Source of the DNA: Dyella flava
Lineage (GTDB): Bacteria > Pseudomonadota > Gammaproteobacteria > Xanthomonadales > Rhodanobacteraceae
Reading direction: 5' to 3'
NCBI RefSeq assembly: GCF_016904955.1
Contig: NZ_JADIKE010000037.1
Span: forward strand, 310,001-374,000
DNA length: 64,000 nt
Within the stretch, counting starts at the first letter, position 1. Each line of letters starts with the position of its first letter. The notes under the pieces are model-generated. The model made no database searches. It saw only the letters and a list, made by a program, of their open reading frames with translations, and had not been told where the DNA came from. A program made the position numbers and the translations under genes. This document shows positions 17,853-26,889 of the stretch, one piece after another.

Positions 17853-18611
17853 ATGCGCCATCTGACACGCTACCTCGGTTACGTCGCCGCTGCCGGCCTG
17901 TGCCTTGCGGGGTTTATCGGCACCGATGCCCACGCGGGTATCGTGATCACCGGTACACGCGCGATTTATCCCGCCGCCGACCGCGAGATCACCATCGGGC
18001 TGACCAACGACGAAAAGAAAACGCCACGTCTGGTCCAGGCCTGGATCGACGGCGGCGATGCGACCATCTCCCCGGACAAGGCCGACGTGCCTTTCCATAT
18101 CACCCCACCGGTTTTCCGCATGGAACCCGGTGCCAGTCAGTCGCTGCGCGTGGTGTACACCAAGGAGCCACTGCCGACTGACAAGGAATCCCTGTTCTGG
18201 TTGAACGTGCTCGAAGTGCCGCCGAAGTCGACCGATGCGGCCGACGCCAACGTGCTGCAGTTCGCCTTCCGCACGCGTATCAAACTGTTTTTCCGTCCTG
18301 ACGGACTGCGTGGCCAAGCGCAGGATGCGCCCAAGGCCTTGACCTGGACGCTGGCGAACAACGGCAGCAGCAGTGCACTGCAGGTAAACAACCCCACGCC
18401 TTACTACGTGTCGTTCCAGAGCGTAGCGCTGGCCCAAGGCGACAAGCTGGACGAAGCGTCGGACGACATGAGCATGGTCGCTCCCTTCGGAACGCTCAGC
18501 ATCTCGCTGAAGAACAAGATTGCGACTCCGGCCGCCAACGCCGAAGTGCGCTTCAAGACCATCAATGATGCCGGCGGATTCGTACCGTTCACGGCACCGC
18601 TGAAGCCGTAA
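17853..18611 (+). CDS. Periplasmic fimbrial chaperone (PapD/FimC family)
   Basis: This 252-residue protein has a signal peptide (YVAAAGLCLAGFIGTDAHA) and two Ig-like domains. The family features are visible: GIVITGTRAIYPAADREITIGLTN, the conserved Arg of strand A, SLFWLNVLEVPP, the IKLFFRP segment and the second-domain motif NNPTPYYVSF. It stabilises pilin and adhesin subunits by donor-strand complementation and delivers them to the usher encoded next. The start at 17853 (MRHLTRYLG) precedes the signal peptide; the 39 open codons upstream are leader sequence that is also seen in the decayed copy at 16628. The gap to the usher is 130 bp. Confidence 0.93.
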   Translation: MRHLTRYLGYVAAAGLCLAGFIGTDAHAGIVITGTRAIYPAADREITIGLTNDEKKTPRLVQAWIDGGDATISPDKADVPFHITPPVFRMEPGASQSLRVVYTKEPLPTDKESLFWLNVLEVPPKSTDAADANVLQFAFRTRIKLFFRPDGLRGQAQDAPKALTWTLANNGSSSALQVNNPTPYYVSFQSVALAQGDKLDEASDDMSMVAPFGTLSISLKNKIATPAANAEVRFKTINDAGGFVPFTAPLKP

Positions 18612-18741
18612 GTCGTCCGGGCGGACGCCCGGCACTCGCTCCACCCCGCTTTCCCACTGGGCCTCTTGACGGAGGAGGGGGAGCAGCAGCCTGGCGCATC
18701 GCGCGCTCGACCGATCAACGCATTATCTGAGGAACCCGACC

Positions 18742-21501
18742 ATGACATCGTTGCGAACCCACACCCGCCTTCGACGCAACGGATTCGCACCCGCACAGCG
18801 CCTGCTGAGCACGCTGATCCTCGGCGCGCTGACGCCCGGTGCATCGATGGCGGCGGCCATGGCAGCATCACCGGCCGAGGCCACGTTCGAGACGGATTTC
18901 CTGTCCGCCGGCAAGCACGTGGACATGTCGCGCTTCGCCAAGGGCAACGTGGTCCTGCCGGATACCTACCGCGTCGACATCATCGTCAACCAGAACTGGC
19001 TGGGCCGCGAGGATGTCACGTTCAAGGACATGCCCGGCAGTGCCAGCGCCGTGCCCTGCTTCGACCGCGCCACGCTGGCCAAATGGGGCATCAATCTGGA
19101 CAAGGTGGCCAGAGGCGATGGCACCCGTAGCGACGAAGAGGTGCAGCGATACACCTTTGCTTCCGACACCCTGTGCGGCGATCTCGACACCTTCATTCCC
19201 GGTGCCACGCTCCACTTCGATGCCAGCGCGAGCGCGCTCAACATCACCGTGCCGCAGCTGTTCATGGACAACAGCGCGCGCGGCTATGTCGATCCCTCGC
19301 AATGGGACAAGGGCATCGACGCCGGCCTCCTCGCCTACAACTTCGTCTCGTCGCACACGGCGGGGCCGCGCAGCAGCACCCAGTCGTACCTGGGTCTCAA
19401 TGCCGGCGTCAACCTGGGCGAATGGCATCTGCGCCACCAAGGCTCGCTGCAATGGAATTCCCGTAGCAGCAGCAAGAATTATCAAAACACCGCCACCTAT
19501 GTGCAGCGCGATATTCCCGCGCTGAAGGCGCAGCTCATGGTGGGCGACACCTTCACCAGCGGCCAGATTGCCGACAGCATCCGCGTGCGTGGCGTGAGCC
19601 TTTACAGCGATCCGCGCATGTATCCGCAATCCCAGCAAGGCTATGCGCCGGTGGTGCGTGGCGTGGCGGAAGGCAACGCGCGCGTCGCCATCCGCCAGAA
19701 CGGCTATGTGATCTACGAGACCACCGTCGCGCCGGGTCCGTTCGAGATCAACGACCTGTTCCCGACCGGTTACGGCGGCGACCTGGAAGTCACCGTCACC
19801 GAAACCGACGGCCGCAAGAACACCTTCCTGGTGCCTTACACCGCCGTGCCGCAGTTGCTGCGCCCGGGCCAGACCCAATTCAGCGCCACCGCGGGCCAGT
19901 TACGCCAGTACGGCACCCAGGGCAGTACGCCGTGGGTGGCTCAGGGCACCTGGCAGCATGGTTTCAACAACACGTTCACCGGCTTTGGCGCCGTCACCGC
20001 GTCGCAGGGCTACACCCAGCTCAACGCCGGTACCGCCATCAACACACGCTACGGCACCTTGGCACTTAACCTGTCCGCGTCGAACACCCAGCTGCCGAAT
20101 GCCAAGAGCCTGCAGGGCCAGAGCCTGGGGCTCACCTTCAGCAAAAACTTCAATAACGCGGGCACCAATCTGTCCCTGGGCGCTTATCGCTATTCCACCA
20201 GCGGCTACCTGGGCCTGCTCGATGCCGTGAACATGCGGGACATCGCGCGCCATGGCGGTGACCTCAGCCAGTACGCGCACCAGCGCAGCCGCCTCGATCT
20301 CAACATCAGCCAGAAGATCGGCCAGGGCCAGTTGTTCTTCAGCGGCAGCAGCACCGATTACTGGGGCGGCAGCGGTCGCCAGATCTCCTACTCCGCCGGC
20401 TACAGCTCCAGCTTCAAGTCGGTGAGCTGGAGCGTGTCCGCGCAACGCACGCGCACCCAGGGCACCTCGTACAACGCGCCCCTGCAAACCCAGGCCGACC
20501 TGGCCGACGACATTTTCTATGGTCCGGGGCGCGTCACGCCCAGCACCACCGACAATCGCATCATGTTCACCCTGTCGATGCCGCTCGGCACAGCGCCCAA
20601 GGCACCGACGCTCAACACTTACCTCACCAACACGACCGGCAGTAGTCCCAGCAAGAGCGTGCAGGTGGGTGTCAGCGGCACGGCCGGCAAGAACAACAAC
20701 ATCACCTACAACGCGTCGGCCAATCGCAACATCGACCAGAGCAGCAGCCAATACTTCAACGCCAACCTCGGCTACCAGGCGAGCTACGCCAACCTGCGTG
20801 GCGGCTATAGCCGCAGCGGCAACGCCAATCAGATCTCGGCATCCGCCGACGGCGGTGTGATCATTCATGCCGGTGGCGTGCAATTCGCGCAGCAGCTGGG
20901 CGACACCATTGGTCTGGTCGAAGCGCCCGGTGCGGCCGGTGCATCGATCTCCAACGCGGTGGGTGTGCGCGTCGGCAACAACGGCTATGCCGTGGTGCCT
21001 TACCTCATGCCCTACCAGCTCAACACCGTCAACCTTGATCCCAAGGGCGCTTCCGACGATCTGGAACTGAAGAACACTTCCGCCACCGTCGCCCCGCGCC
21101 TGGGTGCCGTGGTCAAGCTGAAGTACCAGACCGAAAGCGGCCGCGCCGTCATCATCAAGGCGACGCAGCCCAACGGCGAGCCGCTGCCCTTCGCGGCGGA
21201 CGTGCTCGACGACCAGGGCAAGAGCGTGGGTAGCGTCGGGCAGGCCAGCAAGCTGTTTGTGCGTGGCATCGCCGACCGGGGCTCACTGCTGGTCAAGTGG
21301 GGTGACTCCGCGGACAGCGAGTGCCGCATCGCTTATCAGCTGCCATCGCTGGAGAAGGGCAAGCAGCAAAACGCTGCGGTCGTGCAAGGGCAATGCGCGC
21401 AAGGCAACGCATCGGCGATGGCCTTGCCTGCTCACGCTTCGGCAAGCCACGGCGGACAGAGCGGACTCACCGTCCGCGACGACAACAACCTGACCTGGTG
21501 A
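18742..21501 (+). CDS. Fimbrial outer-membrane usher (FimD/PapC family)
   Basis: This 919-residue protein has a long N-terminal export segment, a mature N-terminal domain beginning near EATFETDFLSAGKHVDMSRFAKGN (chaperone-subunit recruitment), a 24-strand barrel with plug, and a C-terminal domain with paired Cys (ECRIAYQLP, VQGQCAQGN). The family signature GPFEINDLFPTGYGGDLEVTVTETDG is intact. It secretes and polymerises the pilins and adhesins of this locus. Start 18742 has GAGGAA ten bases upstream. The signal sequence is unusually long (about 40 residues). The gene is full length with no disruption. Confidence 0.94.
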   Translation: MTSLRTHTRLRRNGFAPAQRLLSTLILGALTPGASMAAAMAASPAEATFETDFLSAGKHVDMSRFAKGNVVLPDTYRVDIIVNQNWLGREDVTFKDMPGSASAVPCFDRATLAKWGINLDKVARGDGTRSDEEVQRYTFASDTLCGDLDTFIPGATLHFDASASALNITVPQLFMDNSARGYVDPSQWDKGIDAGLLAYNFVSSHTAGPRSSTQSYLGLNAGVNLGEWHLRHQGSLQWNSRSSSKNYQNTATYVQRDIPALKAQLMVGDTFTSGQIADSIRVRGVSLYSDPRMYPQSQQGYAPVVRGVAEGNARVAIRQNGYVIYETTVAPGPFEINDLFPTGYGGDLEVTVTETDGRKNTFLVPYTAVPQLLRPGQTQFSATAGQLRQYGTQGSTPWVAQGTWQHGFNNTFTGFGAVTASQGYTQLNAGTAINTRYGTLALNLSASNTQLPNAKSLQGQSLGLTFSKNFNNAGTNLSLGAYRYSTSGYLGLLDAVNMRDIARHGGDLSQYAHQRSRLDLNISQKIGQGQLFFSGSSTDYWGGSGRQISYSAGYSSSFKSVSWSVSAQRTRTQGTSYNAPLQTQADLADDIFYGPGRVTPSTTDNRIMFTLSMPLGTAPKAPTLNTYLTNTTGSSPSKSVQVGVSGTAGKNNNITYNASANRNIDQSSSQYFNANLGYQASYANLRGGYSRSGNANQISASADGGVIIHAGGVQFAQQLGDTIGLVEAPGAAGASISNAVGVRVGNNGYAVVPYLMPYQLNTVNLDPKGASDDLELKNTSATVAPRLGAVVKLKYQTESGRAVIIKATQPNGEPLPFAADVLDDQGKSVGSVGQASKLFVRGIADRGSLLVKWGDSADSECRIAYQLPSLEKGKQQNAAVVQGQCAQGNASAMALPAHASASHGGQSGLTVRDDNNLTW

Positions 21502-21621
21502 CTCAGCCTACCTGCAGAGCAAGAGCATCGGGCTATCGGGCGATTTTTCATTCAAACGCAGAAAGACAACTTTATCGAAGCAACACCATTCGAGATCATG
21601 ATTTTTAAGAGGAACCTTCAA

Positions 21622-22740
21622 ATGACTTCCAGTCTGTACAAACCAAGCCGCTTACTCGGACTGTCCAGATGGCTGGCATCCGGTCTCCTGCTTATTGGGG
21701 CAAGTATCCTGCTGCCGAACCTGGCGCAAGCCGCACAGATCAACTGCAGTGTGTTCAAGGACAATCCTGGCTACTCGGGAATCGTGAACGTCTTCGGCCC
21801 CGTCACGTACTCGATACCGGCACCCGCGACCCTCAACGTTTCAGCAGCCACTCCAGTGGGCACGGTGCTTTCGACGCAAAGGGCCAATCCTTCGCAAGGG
21901 GGTACCATCGCGTCCTGTTTAGGGCCGGTGGGAAGCATCTACTCCTACAGCATGGCAGGCACGATGCAGCGTTTCACCACATCGGCCGGCATCGCCTATG
22001 TCTATGCCACCAATATTCCGGGAATTGGCATCCGCGTTAGTTATCCCAACCCAGTCTCAGTAGATACCCTGAGCTGGTCAGGTAACAATAATTCAACCAT
22101 TAACAACCCAGGTCCGGGGGAAGGGATTGGAACGGCCACCCTCGCGACGGTGGAATGGATTAAAACCGCTACCACCGTGGGCAACGGAACCATCTCGGCG
22201 GGAACGGTCGGTATCGTTATGTTCAATAGCGTCCAGATCGCCAGCATTAATCTCATCGGAGCGACGAACATTGTTTCGCCCACTCCGCCAACGTGTTCCG
22301 TCAACGCCAATTCCACCCAGACGGTCAGCTTGGGTGCCTATACGACGACGCAGTTTACCGGCGTGGGAAGCATGACGCCGGCCAAGGCATTCAACGTCAA
22401 TTTCAATTGTTCGGGCGGCACCGCGGGTCAGTCGACCAGGGTTTACATCACCATGACCGATGCCACCGTTCCTGCGAATAGAACAAATAACCTCAACCTG
22501 GCAGCAGGATCGACGGCCAGCGGCGTGGCCGTGCGCATTCGGCGAAACAGCGGTGCTACCGACGTTTTATTTGGCGCAGACTCCGCGACCATCGGCAACG
22601 CCAACCAATGGCAGGCCGGTACTGTCGCAACCGGAACAAACACGTTTTCCGTTCCCTTGCAGGCAAGCATGATCCAGACCGGAGCGCTGGCAACCGGCAG
22701 CGTATCGGCCAAGGCCACTTTCACCGTGGCTTATAACTGA
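21622..22740 (+). CDS. Fimbrial tip adhesin, copy 1 (two-domain)
   Basis: This 372-residue protein has a signal peptide (ending LLPNLAQA), an N-terminal domain of about 190 residues without a recognised family (mature start AQINCSVFKDNPGYSG) and a C-terminal pilin domain from about residue 220 (PTCSVNANSTQTVSLG to FTVAYN). This layout matches tip adhesins of the FimH type, the N-domain binding the receptor and the pilin domain docking to the fimbria. Start 21622 is chosen because AGAGGAA lies eight bases upstream; the frame opens eight codons earlier. It is the last gene of the usher operon, followed by a strong terminator. The ligand is unknown. Confidence 0.82.
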   Translation: MTSSLYKPSRLLGLSRWLASGLLLIGASILLPNLAQAAQINCSVFKDNPGYSGIVNVFGPVTYSIPAPATLNVSAATPVGTVLSTQRANPSQGGTIASCLGPVGSIYSYSMAGTMQRFTTSAGIAYVYATNIPGIGIRVSYPNPVSVDTLSWSGNNNSTINNPGPGEGIGTATLATVEWIKTATTVGNGTISAGTVGIVMFNSVQIASINLIGATNIVSPTPPTCSVNANSTQTVSLGAYTTTQFTGVGSMTPAKAFNVNFNCSGGTAGQSTRVYITMTDATVPANRTNNLNLAAGSTASGVAVRIRRNSGATDVLFGADSATIGNANQWQAGTVATGTNTFSVPLQASMIQTGALATGSVSAKATFTVAYN

Positions 22741-22767
22741 TCGCAAGCGGAAACAACGCCGCATGCC

Positions 22768-22800
22768 GCCGACCCGGCCGAAAGCCGGGTCGGCATTCTT
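22768..22800 (+). terminator. Intrinsic terminator after adhesin 1
   Basis: GCCGACCCGGC, loop CGAAA, GCCGGGTCGGC, then ATTCTT: an 11-bp perfect stem. An almost identical hairpin follows adhesin 2. Confidence 0.8.
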
Positions 22801-22841
22801 CTGAAACGCAAATCCGCTGCAAATCGCGTATGGCGTATCGC

Positions 22842-22873
22842 GTAGGTTGGAGTAAGCGCCAGCGCACTCCAAC
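22842..22873 (+). repeat. REP element
   Basis: It starts GTAGGTTGGAGTAAGCGCC and closes with AGCGCACTCCAAC. It forms an inverted pair with 22948-22979. Confidence 0.88.
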
Positions 22874-22947
22874 ACCGCCATCTCTGACATGGCGGTGAAT
22901 CATTGCTGGCCCAGGGATGTTTTTGGCGCAAGACATGACATGGCGAC

Positions 22948-22979
22948 GTTGGAGTGCGCTGGCGCTTACTCCAACCTAC
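22948..22979 (-). repeat. REP element, inverted partner
   Basis: This is the exact inverse of the copy at 22842, separated by 74 bp that contain ATCTCTGACATGGC and ACATGACATGGCG, sequence shared with the other REP pairs. Confidence 0.88.
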
Positions 22980-23111
22980 GTGACCGCGAGGGCAATGCGT
23001 GTCAGACACCGTTGCCATGGCTCGATGAATGCGTCATGAAAAAAATAAATACCACTTCCAACATTTTCTAGCGATGCACCTTATAACAAGGCATTTTTTG
23101 GGAGTTCTACG

Positions 23112-24098
23112 ATGAATAGGTTTACCCATTTGCTCGTCTTCATCGGCCTGCTAATACTCTGGGGCATGGCGCCATCGAAAGCCCATGCCTGTACTTATAA
23201 CCTCAACTTCACCGGACCTGCGTCGATCAGTGTTGACCCATCGATTCCCGTAGGAAGTGTGCTCTGGGGTGGCAATGTGACCTCGCCCGCCACATCCGAC
23301 CCAACTCAGTGCGTTGCTGGAACGTTTGACCTAGTGACTGAAGGCAGCACTGCTTACCTGGGTAATAATCTCTATGCCACGAACATACCGGGGGTCGCAG
23401 CTCGCATGAGGATGGCCACGAACTGCGCCACCGGCGAATGGTTCCCTTCAACCTGCAGATTAGGTTTAGGAGGCCCCACGTTTAGTTGGCCTGCCCAAAC
23501 CATGGTGTTTCAGTTCGTCAAGACAGGCCCCGTGGGTAGCGGATCGTTAAGCGGAGTTTTCGGGCGTTGGCGCATTACCTCTAGCTATCCACAGGTATAC
23601 ACCACCTTATCGTGGGCAAGGCCGATTCAGGTTGTCCTCACCACGCCAACTTGTTCCGTCAACGCCAATTCCACCCAGACAGTCAACCTTGGCAACTATA
23701 CGGCCGGGCAGTTTACCGGCGTGGGGAGCATGACGCCGCCGCAGGCATTCAATATCAATTTCAATTGTGCGGGCGGCACGGCAGGTGGCACGAGAAACAT
23801 CTACATCACCATGACCGATGCCACCGTTCCTGCGAATAGAACGAGTAATCTCAACTTGGCACCGGGATCGACGGCGGGCGGTGTCGCCGTACGGATCCAA
23901 CGCAATGGCGGTGCCACCGACGTTTTATTCGGCGCAGACTCCGCGGACATCGGCAACGCCAACCAATGGCTGGCCGGTACGGTCGCGACGGGAACAGGCA
24001 CGTTTGCCGCCCCCTTGCAGGCGCGCATGGTGCAGACCGGAACGGTGGCAACCGGCAGCGTATCCGCCAAGGCCACCTTCACCGTGGCTTATAACTGA
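23112..24098 (+). CDS. Fimbrial tip adhesin, copy 2 (two-domain)
   Basis: This 328-residue protein has a signal peptide (ending MAPSKAHA), a Cys-containing N-terminal domain (CTYNLNFTGPASISVDPS; further Cys at QCVAG, NCATG and TCRLG) and a C-terminal pilin domain nearly identical to adhesin 1 (TCSVNANSTQTVNLG to FTVAYN). The N-domains of the two adhesins show only short shared stretches (YATNIPG), so recognition has diverged while docking is kept. Start 23112 has GGGAG upstream. A terminator and REP pair separate it from adhesin 1, so it needs its own promoter or read-through. The N-domain coding part is less GC-rich than its neighbours. Confidence 0.82.
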   Translation: MNRFTHLLVFIGLLILWGMAPSKAHACTYNLNFTGPASISVDPSIPVGSVLWGGNVTSPATSDPTQCVAGTFDLVTEGSTAYLGNNLYATNIPGVAARMRMATNCATGEWFPSTCRLGLGGPTFSWPAQTMVFQFVKTGPVGSGSLSGVFGRWRITSSYPQVYTTLSWARPIQVVLTTPTCSVNANSTQTVNLGNYTAGQFTGVGSMTPPQAFNINFNCAGGTAGGTRNIYITMTDATVPANRTSNLNLAPGSTAGGVAVRIQRNGGATDVLFGADSADIGNANQWLAGTVATGTGTFAAPLQARMVQTGTVATGSVSAKATFTVAYN

Positions 24099-24125
24099 CC
24101 GCAAGCAGAAACAACGCCGCATGCC

Positions 24126-24157
24126 GCCGACCCGGTTGAAAGCCGGGTCGGCATCCT
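24126..24157 (+). terminator. Intrinsic terminator after adhesin 2
   Basis: GCCGACCCGG, loop TTGAAAG, CCGGGTCGGC, then ATCCTTCT. It is nearly the same hairpin as after adhesin 1, part of a duplicated 3' module. Confidence 0.78.
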
Positions 24158-24206
24158 TCTGAAACGCAAATCCGCCACGAATCGCGTATCGCATATCGTG
24201 TACCGC

Positions 24207-24238
24207 GTAGGTTGGAGTAAGCGCCAGCGCACTCCAAC
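24207..24238 (+). repeat. REP element upstream of RAYT
   Basis: GTAGGTTGGAGTAAGCGCC followed by AGCGCACTCCAAC, identical to the copy at 22842 and paired with an inverted variant at 24313. Confidence 0.88.
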
Positions 24239-24312
24239 ATTGCCATCTCTGACACAACGATCAATCATCACCGAACCAGGGCTATTTTATTCGTAAGACA
24301 CGACATGGCGAC

Positions 24313-24344
24313 GTTGGGGTGCGCTTCGCTTACCACCAACCTAC
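24313..24344 (-). repeat. REP element, inverted variant
   Basis: The minus strand reads GTAGGTTGGTGGTAAGCG then AAGCGCACCCCAAC, a diverged hairpin that keeps the 5' GTAG. It lies 125 bp before the RAYT start. Confidence 0.75.
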
Positions 24345-24469
24345 ACATCGCGCGGCGACATCACGCGGTGGCATCGCGCCACAACATCGCGCGTTGCGAT
24401 GCGGGTTGGTGGTCCGCCAACATCGCCAAATAAAACCTCAACCCATGTCCACCCGCCACGGAGGGCGAT

Positions 24470-24982
24470 ATGCGTTATCGACGGACCCAAGCTCCCGGCG
24501 GCACATTCTTCTTCACGGTCAATCTCGCTGATCGGTCCAGCTCCTTGTTGACAGAACGCATCGCCGTATTGCGCCACGCCGTCACGGTGGTGAAGCAGCG
24601 CCATCCTTTTCACATCACCGCGTGGGTCGTTCTCCCCGAGCACATGCATGCCGTATGGCGCATGCCCGCCGAGGACGGGAACTATTCGATGCGCTGGATG
24701 TTGATCAAACAGACGTTCTCCAAGGCTATCGAAGCACGCGGCGTTGCTTGCGCCTCGAAACGGCGCAAAGGCGAACGTGAGATTTGGCAGCGGCGTTTTT
24801 GGGAACATCAGATCAGAAACGACCTCGACCTTCAGCGCCATGTGGATTATGTGCATATAAACCCGGTGAAGCATCGATATGTCACACGCGCCAGCGATTG
24901 GGCGTATTCGTCGATTCATCGATATATTCGACGTGGCGACATCTCCCCCGATTGGGCATGCGACCACCATGTAACGCAATAA
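24470..24982 (+). CDS. REP-associated tyrosine transposase (RAYT, Y1_Tnp/IS200-like)
   Basis: This 170-residue protein belongs to the Y1 HUH transposases. The metal-binding HUH motif is HMH at residues 58-60 (LPEHMHAVW), and the predicted nucleophile is Tyr127 in HVDYVHINPVKH; both are intact. GTFFFTVNLADR at the N-terminus and RRFWEHQIRNDLD before the Tyr helix are typical of RAYTs. Start 24470 has GGAGGGCG upstream. It is framed on each side by an inverted pair of REPs that begin with GTAG, the tetranucleotide RAYTs are known to recognise. RAYTs are usually single-copy domesticated enzymes that spread REPs rather than themselves. Confidence 0.92.
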   Translation: MRYRRTQAPGGTFFFTVNLADRSSSLLTERIAVLRHAVTVVKQRHPFHITAWVVLPEHMHAVWRMPAEDGNYSMRWMLIKQTFSKAIEARGVACASKRRKGEREIWQRRFWEHQIRNDLDLQRHVDYVHINPVKHRYVTRASDWAYSSIHRYIRRGDISPDWACDHHVTQ

Positions 24983-24983
24983 C

Positions 24984-25015
24984 GTAGGTTGGAGTAAGCG
25001 CCAGCGCACTCCAAC
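24984..25015 (+). repeat. REP element immediately downstream of RAYT
   Basis: GTAGGTTGGAGTAAGCGCC then AGCGCACTCCAAC, starting two bases after the RAYT stop codon. Confidence 0.88.
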
Positions 25016-25136
25016 GCCGCCATCTCTGACATGGCGAGGAATCATTGCTGGCCAAGGATGTCTTTGGCGCAGGACATGACATGGCGGTGAATCACCAACC
25101 CGTGGCTGTTTTAATTGCAAGACAGGACATGGCGAT

Positions 25137-25168
25137 GTTGGAGTGCGCTGGCGCTTACTCCAACCTAC
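25137..25168 (-). repeat. REP element, inverted partner
   Basis: Inverse copy with 5' GTAG on the minus strand, closing the RAYT/REP unit. The 121-bp spacer repeats the GACATGGCG motif three times. Confidence 0.88.
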
Positions 25169-25218
25169 GCGGCTGCGGTTCAACCTGCGCGGTTAGGTAT
25201 GGGTTGATGTGTGCGCGG

Positions 25219-26682
25219 TCAATGTACGGTAACGGTTTGCTCTTGCGCCGTCGCACCCGCTGTGCGCAACAGCGTGGCGCTGAGCAGGGCGCCTAGCGCG
25301 GCGAAGCAGGCGCCGGCGAAGAATGCCCACCGATAACCTGCTGCAAGCGCTGCCGCATGCGAGATGCCCGCGGCCCACACGCTTTGCGTACGCGCTTCGG
25401 CCAGCGTCGCGAGCACCGCCAGGCCGAGCGAGCCACCCATCATGAAAGAGGTATTGACCACGCCGGAAGCGAGACCGGATTCGCTCGGGCCTACATCACT
25501 CATCGCCGCCAGCAAAACCGGATTGAAGGCCACGCCGGCACCGACGCCAAGCAGCAACATGCCGGGGAGGATCACGTTGATAAACCCGCCGTGTTCCGTT
25601 GCCCGCGCAAAACACAACAAGCCACACGCTGCCAGCGCCAGACCGACCGCCAACGGCCGACGAATGCCAAATCGCATCACCAGCTTGGCCGACAAGCCCA
25701 GCGAGAACGCCGCCATGATCAGGTTGGCGGGCAGAAACGCCAAGCCGACTTGCATCGGTCCATAGCCCAGCACCAATTGCATATACAGCGCGGAGAGAAA
25801 AAACCACGCAAACATGGCCGCCGCCCACAGCACGCCGGCCACATTCGCCACCGCCAGGTTGCGCAGCTTGAACAGACGCAAGGGCATCAGCGGCACCTGC
25901 ACGCGCGTTTCGATCCACAGAAACAGCAACAGCAACGCCAGCGCCACACCCAGCTGGCCAAGTGTCTGCGCCGACTCCCACCCGGACTGGCTGCCGTTGA
26001 TGATGGCGTAGACCGCCAACATCAGCGCGGCTGTGACGGTGACGGCGCCGAATACATCGAGATGCCGCGAGGTGGCGGTGGCCGGCGCCTTCGGCACCAA
26101 ACGCCATGCGGCCGCTACCACCGCCGCACCGATCGGCAGATTCACCAGAAACACCCAGTGCCAGCTCAGGCTGCTGGTCAGCAGACCACCGAGCATCGCG
26201 CCGAGACTGCCGCCGCCGGCACAGACGAAACCAAACACGCCCATCGCCTTGGCGCGATCGCCCGGCTCGGTAAACAGATCCATGATCAACGACAACGCCG
26301 CCGCCGAGACCACCGCCCCACCCAGCCCCTGCACGCTACGCGCGATCACCAGCGCGGATTGCGTAGTTGACAAACCGCAGGCCAGCGAAGTGAGGGTGAA
26401 CGCGGCGATGCCGAGCAGGAACAGGCGGCGATGTCCGTACAGATCGCCCAAGCGGCCGCCCAGCAGCAGAAAGCCGCCGTAGGTGAGCATGTAGGCATTG
26501 ACCACCCAGGCCAGCGCGGTGTCGCCGAAATGCAGATCGGTTTTGATCGACGGCAGTGCGACATTAACGATGGTGGTGTCCAGCACGATCATCAGCTCGC
26601 CCAGGCATAACAGCACCAGCGCCAGCCAGCGGCGGTCCGGGTGCGTGGCAAGATGAGGCGCGTGGTCGTCGGAGGTAGTCAT
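25219..26682 (-). CDS. MFS drug exporter, DHA2 (14-TMS) family
   Basis: This 487-residue inner-membrane protein shows the DHA2 hallmarks LDTTIVNVALPSI in helix 1, motif A GGRLGDLYGHRR and the antiporter-type motif C region GGSLGAMLGG, with about fourteen hydrophobic segments. The family (EmrB/QacA-like) exports drugs or metabolites in exchange for protons. The start at 26682 has GGAG upstream. No membrane-fusion protein or TetR/MarR regulator adjoins it, so it is a stand-alone exporter of unknown substrate. It is divergent from the GH92 gene across about 200 bp that include an AT-rich stretch near 26815-26840. Confidence 0.9.
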   Translation of the reverse strand: MTTSDDHAPHLATHPDRRWLALVLLCLGELMIVLDTTIVNVALPSIKTDLHFGDTALAWVVNAYMLTYGGFLLLGGRLGDLYGHRRLFLLGIAAFTLTSLACGLSTTQSALVIARSVQGLGGAVVSAAALSLIMDLFTEPGDRAKAMGVFGFVCAGGGSLGAMLGGLLTSSLSWHWVFLVNLPIGAAVVAAAWRLVPKAPATATSRHLDVFGAVTVTAALMLAVYAIINGSQSGWESAQTLGQLGVALALLLLFLWIETRVQVPLMPLRLFKLRNLAVANVAGVLWAAAMFAWFFLSALYMQLVLGYGPMQVGLAFLPANLIMAAFSLGLSAKLVMRFGIRRPLAVGLALAACGLLCFARATEHGGFINVILPGMLLLGVGAGVAFNPVLLAAMSDVGPSESGLASGVVNTSFMMGGSLGLAVLATLAEARTQSVWAAGISHAAALAAGYRWAFFAGACFAALGALLSATLLRTAGATAQEQTVTVH

Positions 26683-26889
26683 GCTTGCTCCATTAAAAGT
26701 GTTGGCAGCGCGAGTGCGCCGCCTTTACGGGTACGTCGAACGAGCCGGGCCGGCATCGACCGCCCTGCCCCGACCGGCACATACGCGCAACGTGCTGCAC
26801 TGCAGTTTGACAGGCTTAATTTAGATCGATTCAAATCCAAGTTTCGGCGCTTTCCATTGGCGCCGCGCACGATCCGATAGGGGTGACAG

